A stretch of DNA of 48,421 bases. Source: a gamma proteobacterium endosymbiont of Lamellibrachia anaximandri. Its GTDB lineage: Bacteria; Pseudomonadota; Gammaproteobacteria; Chromatiales; Chromatiaceae. Positions within the stretch are counted from its first letter, which is position 1. Each line of letters starts with the position of its first letter. Below the pieces are notes generated by a model that did not search any database, had not been told where the DNA came from, and worked only from the letters and a program-made list of their open reading frames with translations. The stretch lies in NCBI GenBank assembly GCA_016756835.1, contig JAESPE010000013.1, positions 1 to 48,421 of the forward strand, written 5' to 3'. The position numbers were made by a program, and so were the translations under genes. Shown here piece after piece: positions 26,261-34,616 of this stretch.

Positions 26261-29200
26261 TTAATTGCTCTGCCGCTCTTTCCAAACGAAGAAGGCGGCG
26301 GGGACCACCACCAGAGTGAGCAGCGCCGCGCTCAACATGCCACCTACCATTGGCGCGGCGATCGGCCGCATCACATCCGACCCGGCCCCGCTCGCCAGCA
26401 AGATCGGCAACAAACCGAGAATAACGCTGGCCACGGTCATGATCTTTGGTCGCACTCGCAGTACCGCCCCCTTGATAACTGCTTCCCGTAACTCACGCTT
26501 TGTCATCTTCCGTCCCTGAGCAGCAGCTGTGTCCGCTGCGGCGGCATAGGACTGATTGAGATAGACGATCATCACCACCGCGGTCTCCACCGCGATGCCG
26601 GCAAGCGCGATGAAACCTATGCCGACGGCGATGGAGAGGTTGAAGTCGAGTAGCCAGAGCATCCAGGCACCGCCGGTGAGAGCGAAGGGAAGGGTGCCGA
26701 TCACGATTGCCACTTCAGTCATGTTGTGGAAGGCGAGGTAGAGCAGAATCACGATAATGATCAGGGTCAGCGGCACCACCTGCGCAAGCCGCGCATTGGC
26801 TCGCTGATAGTGTTCGTATTGGCCCGACCAAGTGATCGAGTAGCCCGGTGGCAGTGTCACTGCCTGGTTTACCCGCTGTTGTGCCTCTGCCACATAAGAG
26901 CCCAGGTCCCGCCCTCCGATGTCGACGTAAACCCAGCCGTTGGGGCGGGCATTTTCGCTCTTGATCATCGGCGGGCCTTCCTCCACGCTGATCCTCGTCA
27001 GCTGACCGAGGGTGATGTGGCGGCCGTCCGGGGTGACGATGGGCAGGTTGCGCAGCTTCTCCTCGCTGTCGCGAATGGTTCGGGGATAACGGATGTTCAC
27101 TGGATAGCGCTCCAGCCCCTCCACCGTCTCAGTGACATTCAAGCCGCCGATGGCGGTGGTGACCACCTCCTGAACATCCTTGATATTGAGACCGAAACGG
27201 GCAGCTCGTACCCGGTCGATCTCGACCCGGGAATAGCGCCCCCCGGCGACCCGTTCGGCAAAAGCCGATGCGGTACCCGGCACCTCCCGCAGCACCTCCT
27301 CGATCTCTGCGCCGATTCTTTCGATCACCTTTAGGTCAGGTCCGGCCACCTTCACCCCCACCGGTGTTTTGATGCCGGTGGAGAGCATGTCGATACGGGT
27401 CTTGATCGGCATTACCCAGGCGTTGGTGACGCCTGGGATATCGACCCGCTGGTCGAGTTCCCGTTTGAGTTTTTCCAGGGTCATGCCCGGCCGCCACTGA
27501 TCCTTCGGCTTGAGGCGTATGGTGGTTTCGATCATGGTCAGGGGCGCCGGGTCGGTGGCTGTCTCGGCGCGCCCGATCTTGCCAAAGACCCGCTCCACCT
27601 CTGGGACCTGCCGGATCATGCGGTCCGTCTGTTGCAGCAGTTCCTGGGCCTTGCCGATGGAGAGGCCGGGGAAGGTGGTGGGCATATACATCAGGTCGCC
27701 CTCATCCAGTTCGGGCATGAACTCCGATCCCAGCTGTGAGAGCGGCCAGACCGCCGTGAGCGTCAGCAGAATACTGACCAGGAAGACCGCAAAAGGGTGG
27801 CGGAGGGCGATATCGATGAGGGGGCGGTAGCCGCGGATGGCCCAGCGGTTGATCGGGTTTTTCTCCTCAGCGGGCAGCGGGCCGCGAATGAGATAACCCA
27901 TCAAAACCGGCACCAGGGTGATCGACAAACCTGCGGCGGCGGCCATGGCGTAGGTTTTGGTGTAGGCGAGAGGAGAGAAGAGCCGTCCCTCCTGACCCTG
28001 CAGGGTGAAGACGGGCAGAAAGCTCAGGGTAAGGATGATGAGCGAATAGAAGAGCGGTGGACCAACCTCGAGTGCTGCCGCTTCGACCTGCTTCCAGCGA
28101 TCGCGCCCCGTGATCCCTGCGCCATCCCGTTCGGCATGTTTATGCATGTTTTCCAGCATGACAATGGCGGCGTCCACCATGGTGCCGATGGCAATGGCGA
28201 TACCGCCCAGGGACATGATATTGGCGTTGATACCCTGCCACTGCATGATGCCGAAGGCGGCGAGGATGCCCACCGGCAGACTGAGGATGATGACGAGAGA
28301 GGTACGCAGGTGAAAGAGGAACACCACGCAGACCAGGGAGACAATGATGAACTCTTCTATCAGCCGTTGTTGCAGGTTATCCACAGACTGGTCGATCAGC
28401 CGGGAGCGATCGTAAGTTTCGACAATCTCCACCCCTTCCGGCAGACCCGTCTTGAGGGATTCCAGACGGCGTTTCACGCCGTCTATGGTGGTGCGGGCGT
28501 TCTCCCCCCAGCGCATGACCACGATGCCTCCGACCACCTCGCCGAGCCCGTCAAGCTCAGCGATGCCGCGGCGCATCTCAGGTCCGAGCCGGATATCGGA
28601 CACATCCTTCAGCAGGATGGGGGTACCCTTGGAACTCAATCCCAGAGGGATTTCACGCAGATCCTCCACCCCTTGCAGGTAGCCGGTGGCGTAGACCATG
28701 TGCTCCGCCTCGGCACGCTCGATCACCGACCCGCCGACCTCTTGATTGCCGTCGCGAATGGCCTGCTTCACCTTGGAGAGCGGGATGTTGTATATGCGCA
28801 GCAAGTTGGGATTCAAGACGACCTGATACTGCCGCACCATACCGCCCACGGTGGCGATCTCCGCCACCCCCGGCACGGTCTGCAGTTCATACTTGAGGAA
28901 CCAGTCCTGGATCGATCGTAACTGGCTCAGGTCGTGTTTGTGATGTCGGTCTACCAGTGCGTATTGATAGATCCAACCCACTCCGGTGGCATCGGGTCCC
29001 AGGGTGGGGGTCACCCCTTCGGGCAACCGGTCGCTGATCTGGGAGAGGTACTCAAGGACTCTGGAGCGGGCCCAATAGAGATCGGTATCGTCCTCGAATA
29101 CCACATAGACGAAAGAGTCGCCGAAGTAGGAGTAGCCACGCACCGCTACGGTGCCGGGCACCGAGAGCATTGCGGTGGTAAGGGGGTAGGTGACCTGCGA

Positions 29201-29386
29201 CTCCACCACTCCAGGGGTCTGTCCTGGAAACTGGGTCTTGATGATCACCTGCGCGTCGGAGAGGTCTGGGATAGCGTCTACCGGTGTGTTGCGCAGGGCG
29301 TTGACACCCCAACCAATCAACAGCAGCGTGAGCAGCAGGATCAGCAGACGGTTCTGGATCGACCAGCGGATGACTGAGGCGATCAT
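26261..29386 (-). CDS. cusA: CusA-type copper/silver RND efflux pump
   Basis: The 1,041-residue length, the N-terminal SIQNRLLILLLTLLLIGWG helix and the two groups of membrane helices flanking large periplasmic loops are those of heavy-metal RND pumps. The three methionines that bind Cu(I)/Ag(I) in E. coli CusA all have counterparts: Met in LMYMPTTFPG, Met in APLTMIETTI and Met in TRIDMLSTGIK. The proton-relay Asp lies in GTMVDAAIVMLENMHKH. This supports monovalent copper or silver rather than Zn/Co/Cd as substrate. The start is 24 bp after the cusB stop, so both are one transcript. The TolC-like outer-membrane partner is not encoded nearby. Confidence 0.94.
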   Translation of the reverse strand: MIASVIRWSIQNRLLILLLTLLLIGWGVNALRNTPVDAIPDLSDAQVIIKTQFPGQTPGVVESQVTYPLTTAMLSVPGTVAVRGYSYFGDSFVYVVFEDDTDLYWARSRVLEYLSQISDRLPEGVTPTLGPDATGVGWIYQYALVDRHHKHDLSQLRSIQDWFLKYELQTVPGVAEIATVGGMVRQYQVVLNPNLLRIYNIPLSKVKQAIRDGNQEVGGSVIERAEAEHMVYATGYLQGVEDLREIPLGLSSKGTPILLKDVSDIRLGPEMRRGIAELDGLGEVVGGIVVMRWGENARTTIDGVKRRLESLKTGLPEGVEIVETYDRSRLIDQSVDNLQQRLIEEFIIVSLVCVVFLFHLRTSLVIILSLPVGILAAFGIMQWQGINANIMSLGGIAIAIGTMVDAAIVMLENMHKHAERDGAGITGRDRWKQVEAAALEVGPPLFYSLIILTLSFLPVFTLQGQEGRLFSPLAYTKTYAMAAAAGLSITLVPVLMGYLIRGPLPAEEKNPINRWAIRGYRPLIDIALRHPFAVFLVSILLTLTAVWPLSQLGSEFMPELDEGDLMYMPTTFPGLSIGKAQELLQQTDRMIRQVPEVERVFGKIGRAETATDPAPLTMIETTIRLKPKDQWRPGMTLEKLKRELDQRVDIPGVTNAWVMPIKTRIDMLSTGIKTPVGVKVAGPDLKVIERIGAEIEEVLREVPGTASAFAERVAGGRYSRVEIDRVRAARFGLNIKDVQEVVTTAIGGLNVTETVEGLERYPVNIRYPRTIRDSEEKLRNLPIVTPDGRHITLGQLTRISVEEGPPMIKSENARPNGWVYVDIGGRDLGSYVAEAQQRVNQAVTLPPGYSITWSGQYEHYQRANARLAQVVPLTLIIIVILLYLAFHNMTEVAIVIGTLPFALTGGAWMLWLLDFNLSIAVGIGFIALAGIAVETAVVMIVYLNQSYAAAADTAAAQGRKMTKRELREAVIKGAVLRVRPKIMTVASVILGLLPILLASGAGSDVMRPIAAPMVGGMLSAALLTLVVVPAAFFVWKERQSN

Positions 29387-29410
29387 CGGGGAGGCGTCTT
29401 CTTGCGGAGG

Positions 29411-30841
29411 CTAAGGTAGCTTTGGCAGAGCGAGGCGGGAGAGGCTGGCGTGAAGATTGGACTCGGAGTCGATGAGAAACTGGCCTGAAACCACCACCTG
29501 CTCGTTTTCTTTAAGTCCATTGGTTATCTCTACCCACTCACCCCGTTCCTCACCGATTGTAACTTCACGCGGCTGGAAACGACCTTCTCCCAAGGCGACG
29601 ATAACACGCTGTTGCCTGCCTGTCTCAATGAGCGCCTCACGAGGGATGGCAAGCACGTTGTGCCTGGGAGGAGTATGGATGGAAATCTCGGTATACATGT
29701 TGGGCTTGAGCAATTCGTCCGGGTTGTCGAAGCGCATACGCACCTTTAGGGTGCGGGTCTCGGGGTCGAGATTGGGGTAGATGTAGTCGACCTTGCCTTC
29801 CCACACCCGGCTGGGAAGCGACGGCAGGCGAACTTCCGCATGCAGACCCTCCGTCACCCTGACGGCATCGTTTTCAAACACATCAGCAAGTACCCATACG
29901 GTGGAGAGGCTGGCGAGAGTAAGAACCGGGGTCTCTGCTCTGACGTAATCACCCTCCAACACATTCAGGATTGAAATGATGCCCGCATCCTTGGCGAAGG
30001 TCTTGTCGTAGTAGGCCGAAATCAGCGGCGTCTTGATACCGAACAGGAGTTGGCCTTTCTTCACCCGCTCCCCTTCGGAGCTGACCGACAGGTTTTCGAT
30101 AAAGCCCTCGGAAGGTGCATATACCTTGACCAGTCGGTCACGGTCGTACCCCACGTAACCCAAGGTTTCCAGTCGATGTAACAGGGTGCGTTTCTGCACA
30201 CTTGTGGAACGAACGCCCAGTTGTTGGATGATTTCGGGCCTGACACTCACCGGCGGCAGGCTCTCATTGACAGGCTGCGCAGCAGCTACTGGTACCAGAT
30301 CCATACCGCAGATCGGACAGCTTCCGGATTTTCCGGACACAATCTGAGGATGCATGGGGCAGACGTAGTTCGGATCAAGATGTTTCCGGGCATGCTCTTC
30401 CGCAGTCTCCACTTGGGTCTGTTCCGGCTTGTCGGGTGTTATCCCGTTTGGCATCACCATGCCCTGGTGTTCCGATGCCGGCTGCACTGTGGGCTGTTCG
30501 TTCATCATCATCTTGTGATCGGACATGGCCGGTGCGGCTTCCGGTGCACCACTCTCTTCTGTTGCCTTCATCAGAAACATTCCGCAGATTGCGCAACTGC
30601 CTGGCTGATGACTCGTTTCCTGAGGATGCATTGGGCATACATAAGCAGGGGCAGAGTGCATTTGAGCATGCTTCGCTGCATGCTCATCCACAGCATCTGC
30701 CAGTGCGCCGGCCGTCATGCCCATGATCAGCAACAGTGCAAGAAGCTGTTGGATTTGCTTAAGGATGCGGCAATCGGCCACCTCCCCCGGCGGGGGAGGG
30801 GAGAGGGATAAACTGGATACAGACGGACGTTTGCTAGCCAT
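29411..30841 (-). CDS. cusB: CusB-type periplasmic adaptor with two heavy-metal-binding domains
   Basis: After a late signal segment (residues about 33-50, LLALLLIMGMTAGALA) come two small metal-binding domains of the YxCPMHP...CxICGM type (about 67-93 and 138-164). The membrane-fusion adaptor follows: barrel-sandwich, hairpin and beta-barrel, with VYAPSEGFIENLSVSSEGERVKKGQ and VWVLADVFEND. The start codon overlaps the upstream gene stop (ATGGCTAG), supporting coupling. The first 30 residues are odd: they translate a perfect palindrome (CCTCCCCCGGCGGGGGAGG, 30781-30799), so the working start may be the GTG just after it. The protein links CusA to an outer-membrane channel and collects Cu(I)/Ag(I) in the periplasm. 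Confidence 0.92.
   Translation of the reverse strand: MASKRPSVSSLSLSPPPPGEVADCRILKQIQQLLALLLIMGMTAGALADAVDEHAAKHAQMHSAPAYVCPMHPQETSHQPGSCAICGMFLMKATEESGAPEAAPAMSDHKMMMNEQPTVQPASEHQGMVMPNGITPDKPEQTQVETAEEHARKHLDPNYVCPMHPQIVSGKSGSCPICGMDLVPVAAAQPVNESLPPVSVRPEIIQQLGVRSTSVQKRTLLHRLETLGYVGYDRDRLVKVYAPSEGFIENLSVSSEGERVKKGQLLFGIKTPLISAYYDKTFAKDAGIISILNVLEGDYVRAETPVLTLASLSTVWVLADVFENDAVRVTEGLHAEVRLPSLPSRVWEGKVDYIYPNLDPETRTLKVRMRFDNPDELLKPNMYTEISIHTPPRHNVLAIPREALIETGRQQRVIVALGEGRFQPREVTIGEERGEWVEITNGLKENEQVVVSGQFLIDSESNLHASLSRLALPKLP
30781..30799. repeat. GC-rich palindrome inside the cusB leader
   Basis: CCTCCCCC-GGC-GGGGGAGG is a perfect 8-bp inverted repeat. It is translated as the SPPPPGE stretch near the annotated start of CusB. 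Short palindromes of this kind are common interspersed repeats and rarely belong to the ancestral protein. Confidence 0.6.
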
Positions 30842-31412
30842 TGTGCTGATGCTTCATGTGCTCATCCGGCATATTCTGACCGGCCTTCAGAGTCTTTCTT
30901 GTATAAGTGAAGGAGATGGGCTCGGTCCGGTTCTTCCGGCCCTTTACAACATACTCGATGCTGATCTGGTAATCGCCTTCCATATCGAAACGGGCAAAGG
31001 CGCGATGGTGCGATTCATGGGAACGCAGGGCGACGCGCTGTGGCTCGCCATGACCCTCAATGACCAGTGCGCCCAGTGCCTCCTTGATGAGCCCTTCACC
31101 TTTATCTTCCGAGAAGGTGATGTTGAAGAGGTGGGTGGGCCCCCTGGCCCCCGGTTGATGCCGCGCCGGCGATTCGGCCCTGAGTACAAACAGGCGAACA
31201 TCAACTCCATCGATATTGCTTTGGTTTACCGGTGCCCCAAGTGGAACCGCCAGGTCGGAGATCATGCCCTGGTTAGTGACATAAATCGCTCCTGGATAGA
31301 GCTTTTTGTCCGGGTCGTCTACTTTCTGCTCCTCCGACAGTATGGGGCTTTGCATGCCCGCGTAGAGGCCGAGACCCAGCAGGCAGTAAGCTGCCTTCTT
31401 TATCTTATCCAT
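30834..31412 (-). CDS. Uncharacterised periplasmic protein of the copper cluster
   Basis: The 192-residue product has an N-terminal hydrophobic segment (KKAAYCLLGLGLYAGMQSP) and a predicted all-beta body (for example HLFNITFSEDKGEGLIKEA, GDYQISIEYVV and ISFTYTRKT). It ends in a Met/His-rich tail, NMPDEHMKHQHNG, suited to soft-metal binding. The pattern of short strands and an ARFDMEGDYQI loop recalls FixH/YtkA-like beta domains, but I am not sure. It overlaps the cusB start by 8 bp and begins 3 bp after the preceding gene, so it is part of the same operon. A periplasmic copper-binding or sensing accessory is inference. Confidence 0.7.
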   Translation of the reverse strand: MDKIKKAAYCLLGLGLYAGMQSPILSEEQKVDDPDKKLYPGAIYVTNQGMISDLAVPLGAPVNQSNIDGVDVRLFVLRAESPARHQPGARGPTHLFNITFSEDKGEGLIKEALGALVIEGHGEPQRVALRSHESHHRAFARFDMEGDYQISIEYVVKGRKNRTEPISFTYTRKTLKAGQNMPDEHMKHQHNG

Positions 31413-31415
31413 CGT

Positions 31416-32336
31416 CTAATTCTCCAAAATTAATACATTGTCCTGACGTGCACCGGCAACGACTATGCTGACTCTCTGTCCCGCCTTTATCTCATTGTTC
31501 CGGTTGTGGATCACCATGAACGAGGAACCGAGCCGGTTTAGATCTTTAGGTGCCATCATCCCGAGTCTGGGTACCCGAAGTACGGAGTAGCGATTGCCCG
31601 TTGTCGGGTCGAGTACGTAAGTATTCTTGCCTGCCGTATCCATTGATTTGATACCCTTGGAGCGGAACTGGACGTTCAGCAGGCCTCCGTTGCCGCTTAA
31701 CTTCGCATCAATGACCTCCAGTGATGCCCCCGCCGGTGGTTTTTCCAGTTCCACCTTGAGCCGCTCTGCTTCCAATGCGCCTCCAGGGACATAACCGGCT
31801 CCCTTTATCGGCACGATATCATGTTGTTCCAGACCGGCCACGGCTACCACTACCGGCTTGCCAAGCGTTACCAGTCCCTTTTTGTCCCAAAAAGTGAGTT
31901 TGGATGCCGGGGTCTCGGCCGCCTTTTCCGCAGATACGCTCAGGGCGATCATCTGCAGACGGTCGAGTTTTACGAATTCTGTAATCTCTTTTTTTTCTGT
32001 CTCTCTGTTTTCGTTCTGTTCGAGGTGCTTTTCGTTTTCGGCTTCTCTCTCCTGAGTGATGATAAAGGTCGCCATGGGATGTGCTGGTAGTTCTTCCAAC
32101 TCCACGATCCGATAGATCAACTCGATCTCCACCCCTTTGGCTGTGGGTTGCTTTATCAGCAGGCGTTCCACGTTGAGTCCCTTGTGGAACTTCGTCTCTG
32201 TTTCGCTGCCGTTCTTGTTTGTGGCGTGTTCATCGGCATGTGACGCATGATGATGAACGGGTTGTGCTGAAACTGCCCCAGACAGCAGGGCGAGGCTGCC
32301 GGCAATCAGGATTGAAGGCCACTTGCTGTGATTCAT
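31416..32336 (-). CDS. Uncharacterised His-rich periplasmic protein of the copper cluster
   Basis: I chose ATG 32336 (MNHSKW) because TGAGGT lies 5 bases before it; an earlier in-frame start would add six residues. A signal peptide ending VSAQ is followed at once by PVHHHASHADEHA, a likely metal-binding His cluster. The next 270 residues look beta-rich, with two related halves around LNVERLLIKQPTAKGVEIEL and LEAERLKVELEKPPAGASLE, and a charged Glu/Lys insert (EREAENEKHLEQNENRETE). I do not recognise the family. Its place between the multicopper oxidase and cusBA and its His-rich start suggest copper trafficking. Confidence 0.7.
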   Translation of the reverse strand: MNHSKWPSILIAGSLALLSGAVSAQPVHHHASHADEHATNKNGSETETKFHKGLNVERLLIKQPTAKGVEIELIYRIVELEELPAHPMATFIITQEREAENEKHLEQNENRETEKKEITEFVKLDRLQMIALSVSAEKAAETPASKLTFWDKKGLVTLGKPVVVAVAGLEQHDIVPIKGAGYVPGGALEAERLKVELEKPPAGASLEVIDAKLSGNGGLLNVQFRSKGIKSMDTAGKNTYVLDPTTGNRYSVLRVPRLGMMAPKDLNRLGSSFMVIHNRNNEIKAGQRVSIVVAGARQDNVLILEN

Positions 32337-32408
32337 GAGATACCTCACTTGCATTTCTACGGATTCCCGATTTGAGAATACATCTGTGTAGGACGATCGC
32401 CTGAAAAG

Positions 32409-32432
32409 AGAGAGCAGCTTGCGCTGCTCTCT
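32409..32432 (-). terminator. Hairpin terminator after the multicopper oxidase gene
   Basis: A perfect 10-bp stem AGAGAGCAGC/GCTGCTCTCT with a 4-base loop lies about 25 bp beyond the oxidase stop on the transcribed strand and is followed by CTTTTC. The T-run is short, so it may only weaken transcription into the downstream copper genes. Confidence 0.6.
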
Positions 32433-32456
32433 TCATGTTGACGATAACGGCTTAGG

Positions 32457-33941
32457 TTATTGAATCGTGTTGCTGATGTGAATCAACTGAGCCTGACCGC
32501 CGGGGTAGAGCCCGTTGTTGGTCACCGTGTAGTCGTTGTGGCTATGTGCCGGGTACCATTGATCGAGCAGGTTTTGGTCGACATTGTTTGGATCGATTGC
32601 GCCCCAATCCAAGCCGAACTCGTTGACTCCTCCACCCTGGCCATTGGTGAATGACTGGGTGGCGTTCATGCCCACCCGGGCCAGGCTGCTGGTTGGCAGG
32701 ATCACGTCGTAGGTCTCGCCCGAACCGACGTGTACGGTGAACATCTCCCGTTTCTGATCGTCGGATTTATAGGGATTTGCATCCTTGCCGACGATTGAGA
32801 AGTGGGCGCCGTGGATATGCCAGGGAACCTCCTGGTAACCCATGTTGATGATGCGCATCAGTACTCGTTCGTTCCAGTTGGCCTCGATGGTGGCGGCATA
32901 GTTGGAGCGTTTACCCCTGAATTTGATCGCAGGATCGTTGTTGCTGCCCGTGAGCATGCCGGTGGGCGGTCCTTCAGCACGTCCGTTACAGCCTTCGAAG
33001 TCACCGGTTCCCGCGGCGCCGACTCGTGAGGGGTCTGCATTGCAAGCGGCCATATCCTTCAACGGCAGCAGGACATCAGGGAAGGCGCGACCATTCACCA
33101 TCCACCAATCGGCTTGGTGGTCGGCAAAATTGTAGCTCTCGACTTCGGTGATCTCTGCGGCTGTCTTGGGGCCATAAGGCAGGTTGGCAAAGGCGGTTCC
33201 ATCAAAGTCAGTCTGGATGGCATCGTGACCCGCGGTGTCGATATCGGAGAGCAGCACGATGTACTCACGATCATAGCGATCTTTATCGGAACCGTAGACA
33301 CGAGTGCCTTGGTCCCCTTTATCGCGGGGGCGGATGATCATCGCACCGTACATGCCCATGGTGATGTGCTCTGAGGCTTCCACGTGACAGTGCCACATGT
33401 AAGTGCCGGGTTTCTGGGCCTTGAAGTAGTAGGTGCCGATGTCGTTCCCAGCTGCCAGGCAGTCGGCTTTCGCCTGTGCGTTGACAGGGAGATTCAAGTC
33501 GGGATCGTTGCAGGTGGGCACTTCCCAGGAGGTCTCGTTGAAACCGTCGTTCTGGGTGGAGACGTGCAGACCATGCAGGTGGATGGTGTGTGGATCTACC
33601 GGGGCCAGTGGATTAGCGTTGCCGATGTTGCGCAGATGGACGAAGACATCGTCGCCCTGATTCACGTCGATGATCGGCGCCGGCATGTTGGCACAGCCCG
33701 GTTGGGCTGCAGTGCCATCCACATCGTCGCAGAAGCCGCGAATATATACCTTGCGGTAGTCGCCCGCAGCCTGGTTGACACCGCCTGTGGTCGGTGTATT
33801 TGGCGCATAGCCGTTATGGTTAGGCAGATACATCATGCCGTCAGTGGCAGCAAGATGCAGGTGCCTTACCGCCGCAGATGCCTGGCCGCTAAACAACGGC
33901 ATCGCGACCGCGAGCCCTAATAATAAGATCCTCTTCTTCAT
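32457..33941 (-). CDS. Exported multicopper oxidase
   Basis: A signal peptide (MKKRILLLGLAVAMPLFSGQASA) precedes cupredoxin domains with the expected copper motifs: HTIHLHGLH, then GTYMWHCHVEASEHITMGM (type 1 Cys between two His, with His and Met further on), WHIHGAHF and YPAHSHNDY. The HCH motif lying in the first half and the His pairs in the second fit a two-domain-type multicopper oxidase or a nitrite-reductase-like arrangement rather than classical CueO. The ribosome site GGAGGAG is strong. It heads the copper cluster, though a terminator-like hairpin follows it. Cu(I) or other periplasmic substrate oxidation is the likely role. A bilin or Mn substrate cannot be excluded. Confidence 0.9.
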   Translation of the reverse strand: MKKRILLLGLAVAMPLFSGQASAAVRHLHLAATDGMMYLPNHNGYAPNTPTTGGVNQAAGDYRKVYIRGFCDDVDGTAAQPGCANMPAPIIDVNQGDDVFVHLRNIGNANPLAPVDPHTIHLHGLHVSTQNDGFNETSWEVPTCNDPDLNLPVNAQAKADCLAAGNDIGTYYFKAQKPGTYMWHCHVEASEHITMGMYGAMIIRPRDKGDQGTRVYGSDKDRYDREYIVLLSDIDTAGHDAIQTDFDGTAFANLPYGPKTAAEITEVESYNFADHQADWWMVNGRAFPDVLLPLKDMAACNADPSRVGAAGTGDFEGCNGRAEGPPTGMLTGSNNDPAIKFRGKRSNYAATIEANWNERVLMRIINMGYQEVPWHIHGAHFSIVGKDANPYKSDDQKREMFTVHVGSGETYDVILPTSSLARVGMNATQSFTNGQGGGVNEFGLDWGAIDPNNVDQNLLDQWYPAHSHNDYTVTNNGLYPGGQAQLIHISNTIQ

Positions 33942-34201
33942 TTTTCTCTCCTCCGAGATTAACAGGGCCAGTGGGACAGTCCCGTATTTTGCTTCATGCG
34001 GTTGATTTTAAATCCTGGCTGACCATTCCCCATTTCTACACGTCGGCCTAAGTCCTAAAATCGCCAATTAAATTTAAAAAATGGCTAAACACATGAAGCA
34101 GCGCATTGAAATTACCATTGAGTCGTGCTTGCCCACTGGCGTTATATTTAAATATCACTGCTGGTGTTGATCAATTTGGTGAAACCCTACTATGATGGGT
34201 G

Positions 34202-34240
34202 GGGTGAACCTTAATGTTATCTTAAGAAATAGGGTGAACC
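34202..34240 (+). promoter_or_regulatory. Direct repeats, possible activator sites
   Basis: GGGTGAACC occurs at 34202-34210 and again at 34232-34240, exactly 30 bp apart (about three helix turns), and a variant GGTGAAACC lies at 34178-34186. They sit about 270-330 bp upstream of the sigma-54 promoter at 34504, a distance compatible with enhancer sites for a sigma-54 activator. Confidence 0.3.
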
Positions 34241-34464
34241 GCTTGCGGATAGGTCACTGGCTTAAAATAAAATCTATAAAAAACAATAAGATATAGTTGT
34301 CAAGATGGGTGGATGTCGGTATTCTTTACAGATGTTAGTTGTGGAAACAGAAGAGAAAAAATAAAAAAATAGAAAAAACAATAAGTTATTAAAAAAACCT
34401 AGGGTATTTACGGTGTCGGGATACTTTCCACTAAGTAATTTTCAGCCGGATGAGCCTCAGGAAA

Positions 34465-34480
34465 TGTGACATATATCAAG
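34465..34480 (+). promoter_or_regulatory. Possible CRP/FNR-family site
   Basis: TGTGACATATATCAAG matches TGTGA-N6-TCACA at 8 of 10 positions and the FNR pattern TTGAT-N4-ATCAA at 8 of 10. It is 24 bp upstream of the sigma-54 promoter. Confidence 0.25.
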
Positions 34481-34503
34481 CTGGTGGTGCCAGATTTTTG
34501 TTG

Positions 34504-34519
34504 TGGCACATGGTTTGCA
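34504..34519 (+). promoter_or_regulatory. Sigma-54 (-24/-12) promoter of the histidine kinase gene
   Basis: TGGCACATGGTTTGCA matches the consensus TGGCACG-N4-TTGCA at all but one defined position, with the required 10 bp between GG and GC. It lies 98 bp before the kinase ATG, in an AT-rich region suitable for DNA bending and an upstream activator. Confidence 0.7.
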
Positions 34520-34616
34520 TGATATTTCATCAAATAACAGCCTGGCGTAGCGGACGGCAAACAGGCGTGAAATAGAAAATATAGCACTTGGCCATATATT
34601 ACGGGGGATATATCGG

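Larger units (their letters stand above)
33942..34503. other. AT-rich divergent regulatory region
   Basis: This lies between the multicopper oxidase (minus) and the histidine kinase (plus). Visible elements are a short palindrome GGGACAGTCCC (33973-33983) in the oxidase leader, repeats of GGTGAA(A)CC at 34178, 34202 and 34232, a palindrome AATAAGTTATT near 34380, and a CRP/FNR-like half-conserved site TGTGA-N6-TCAAG at 34465-34480. A 29-codon frame from 34084 has no ribosome site and is not called. Confidence 0.5.

Noticed and set aside
27797-28921. 374-codon plus-strand frame within cusA
   Set aside because: It is antisense to a well conserved pump gene whose motifs are intact; His/Asp-rich composition is a codon shadow.
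34084-34170. 29-codon frame MAKHMKQRIE in the divergent regulatory region
   Set aside because: No Shine-Dalgarno sequence and too short to support without comparative data.
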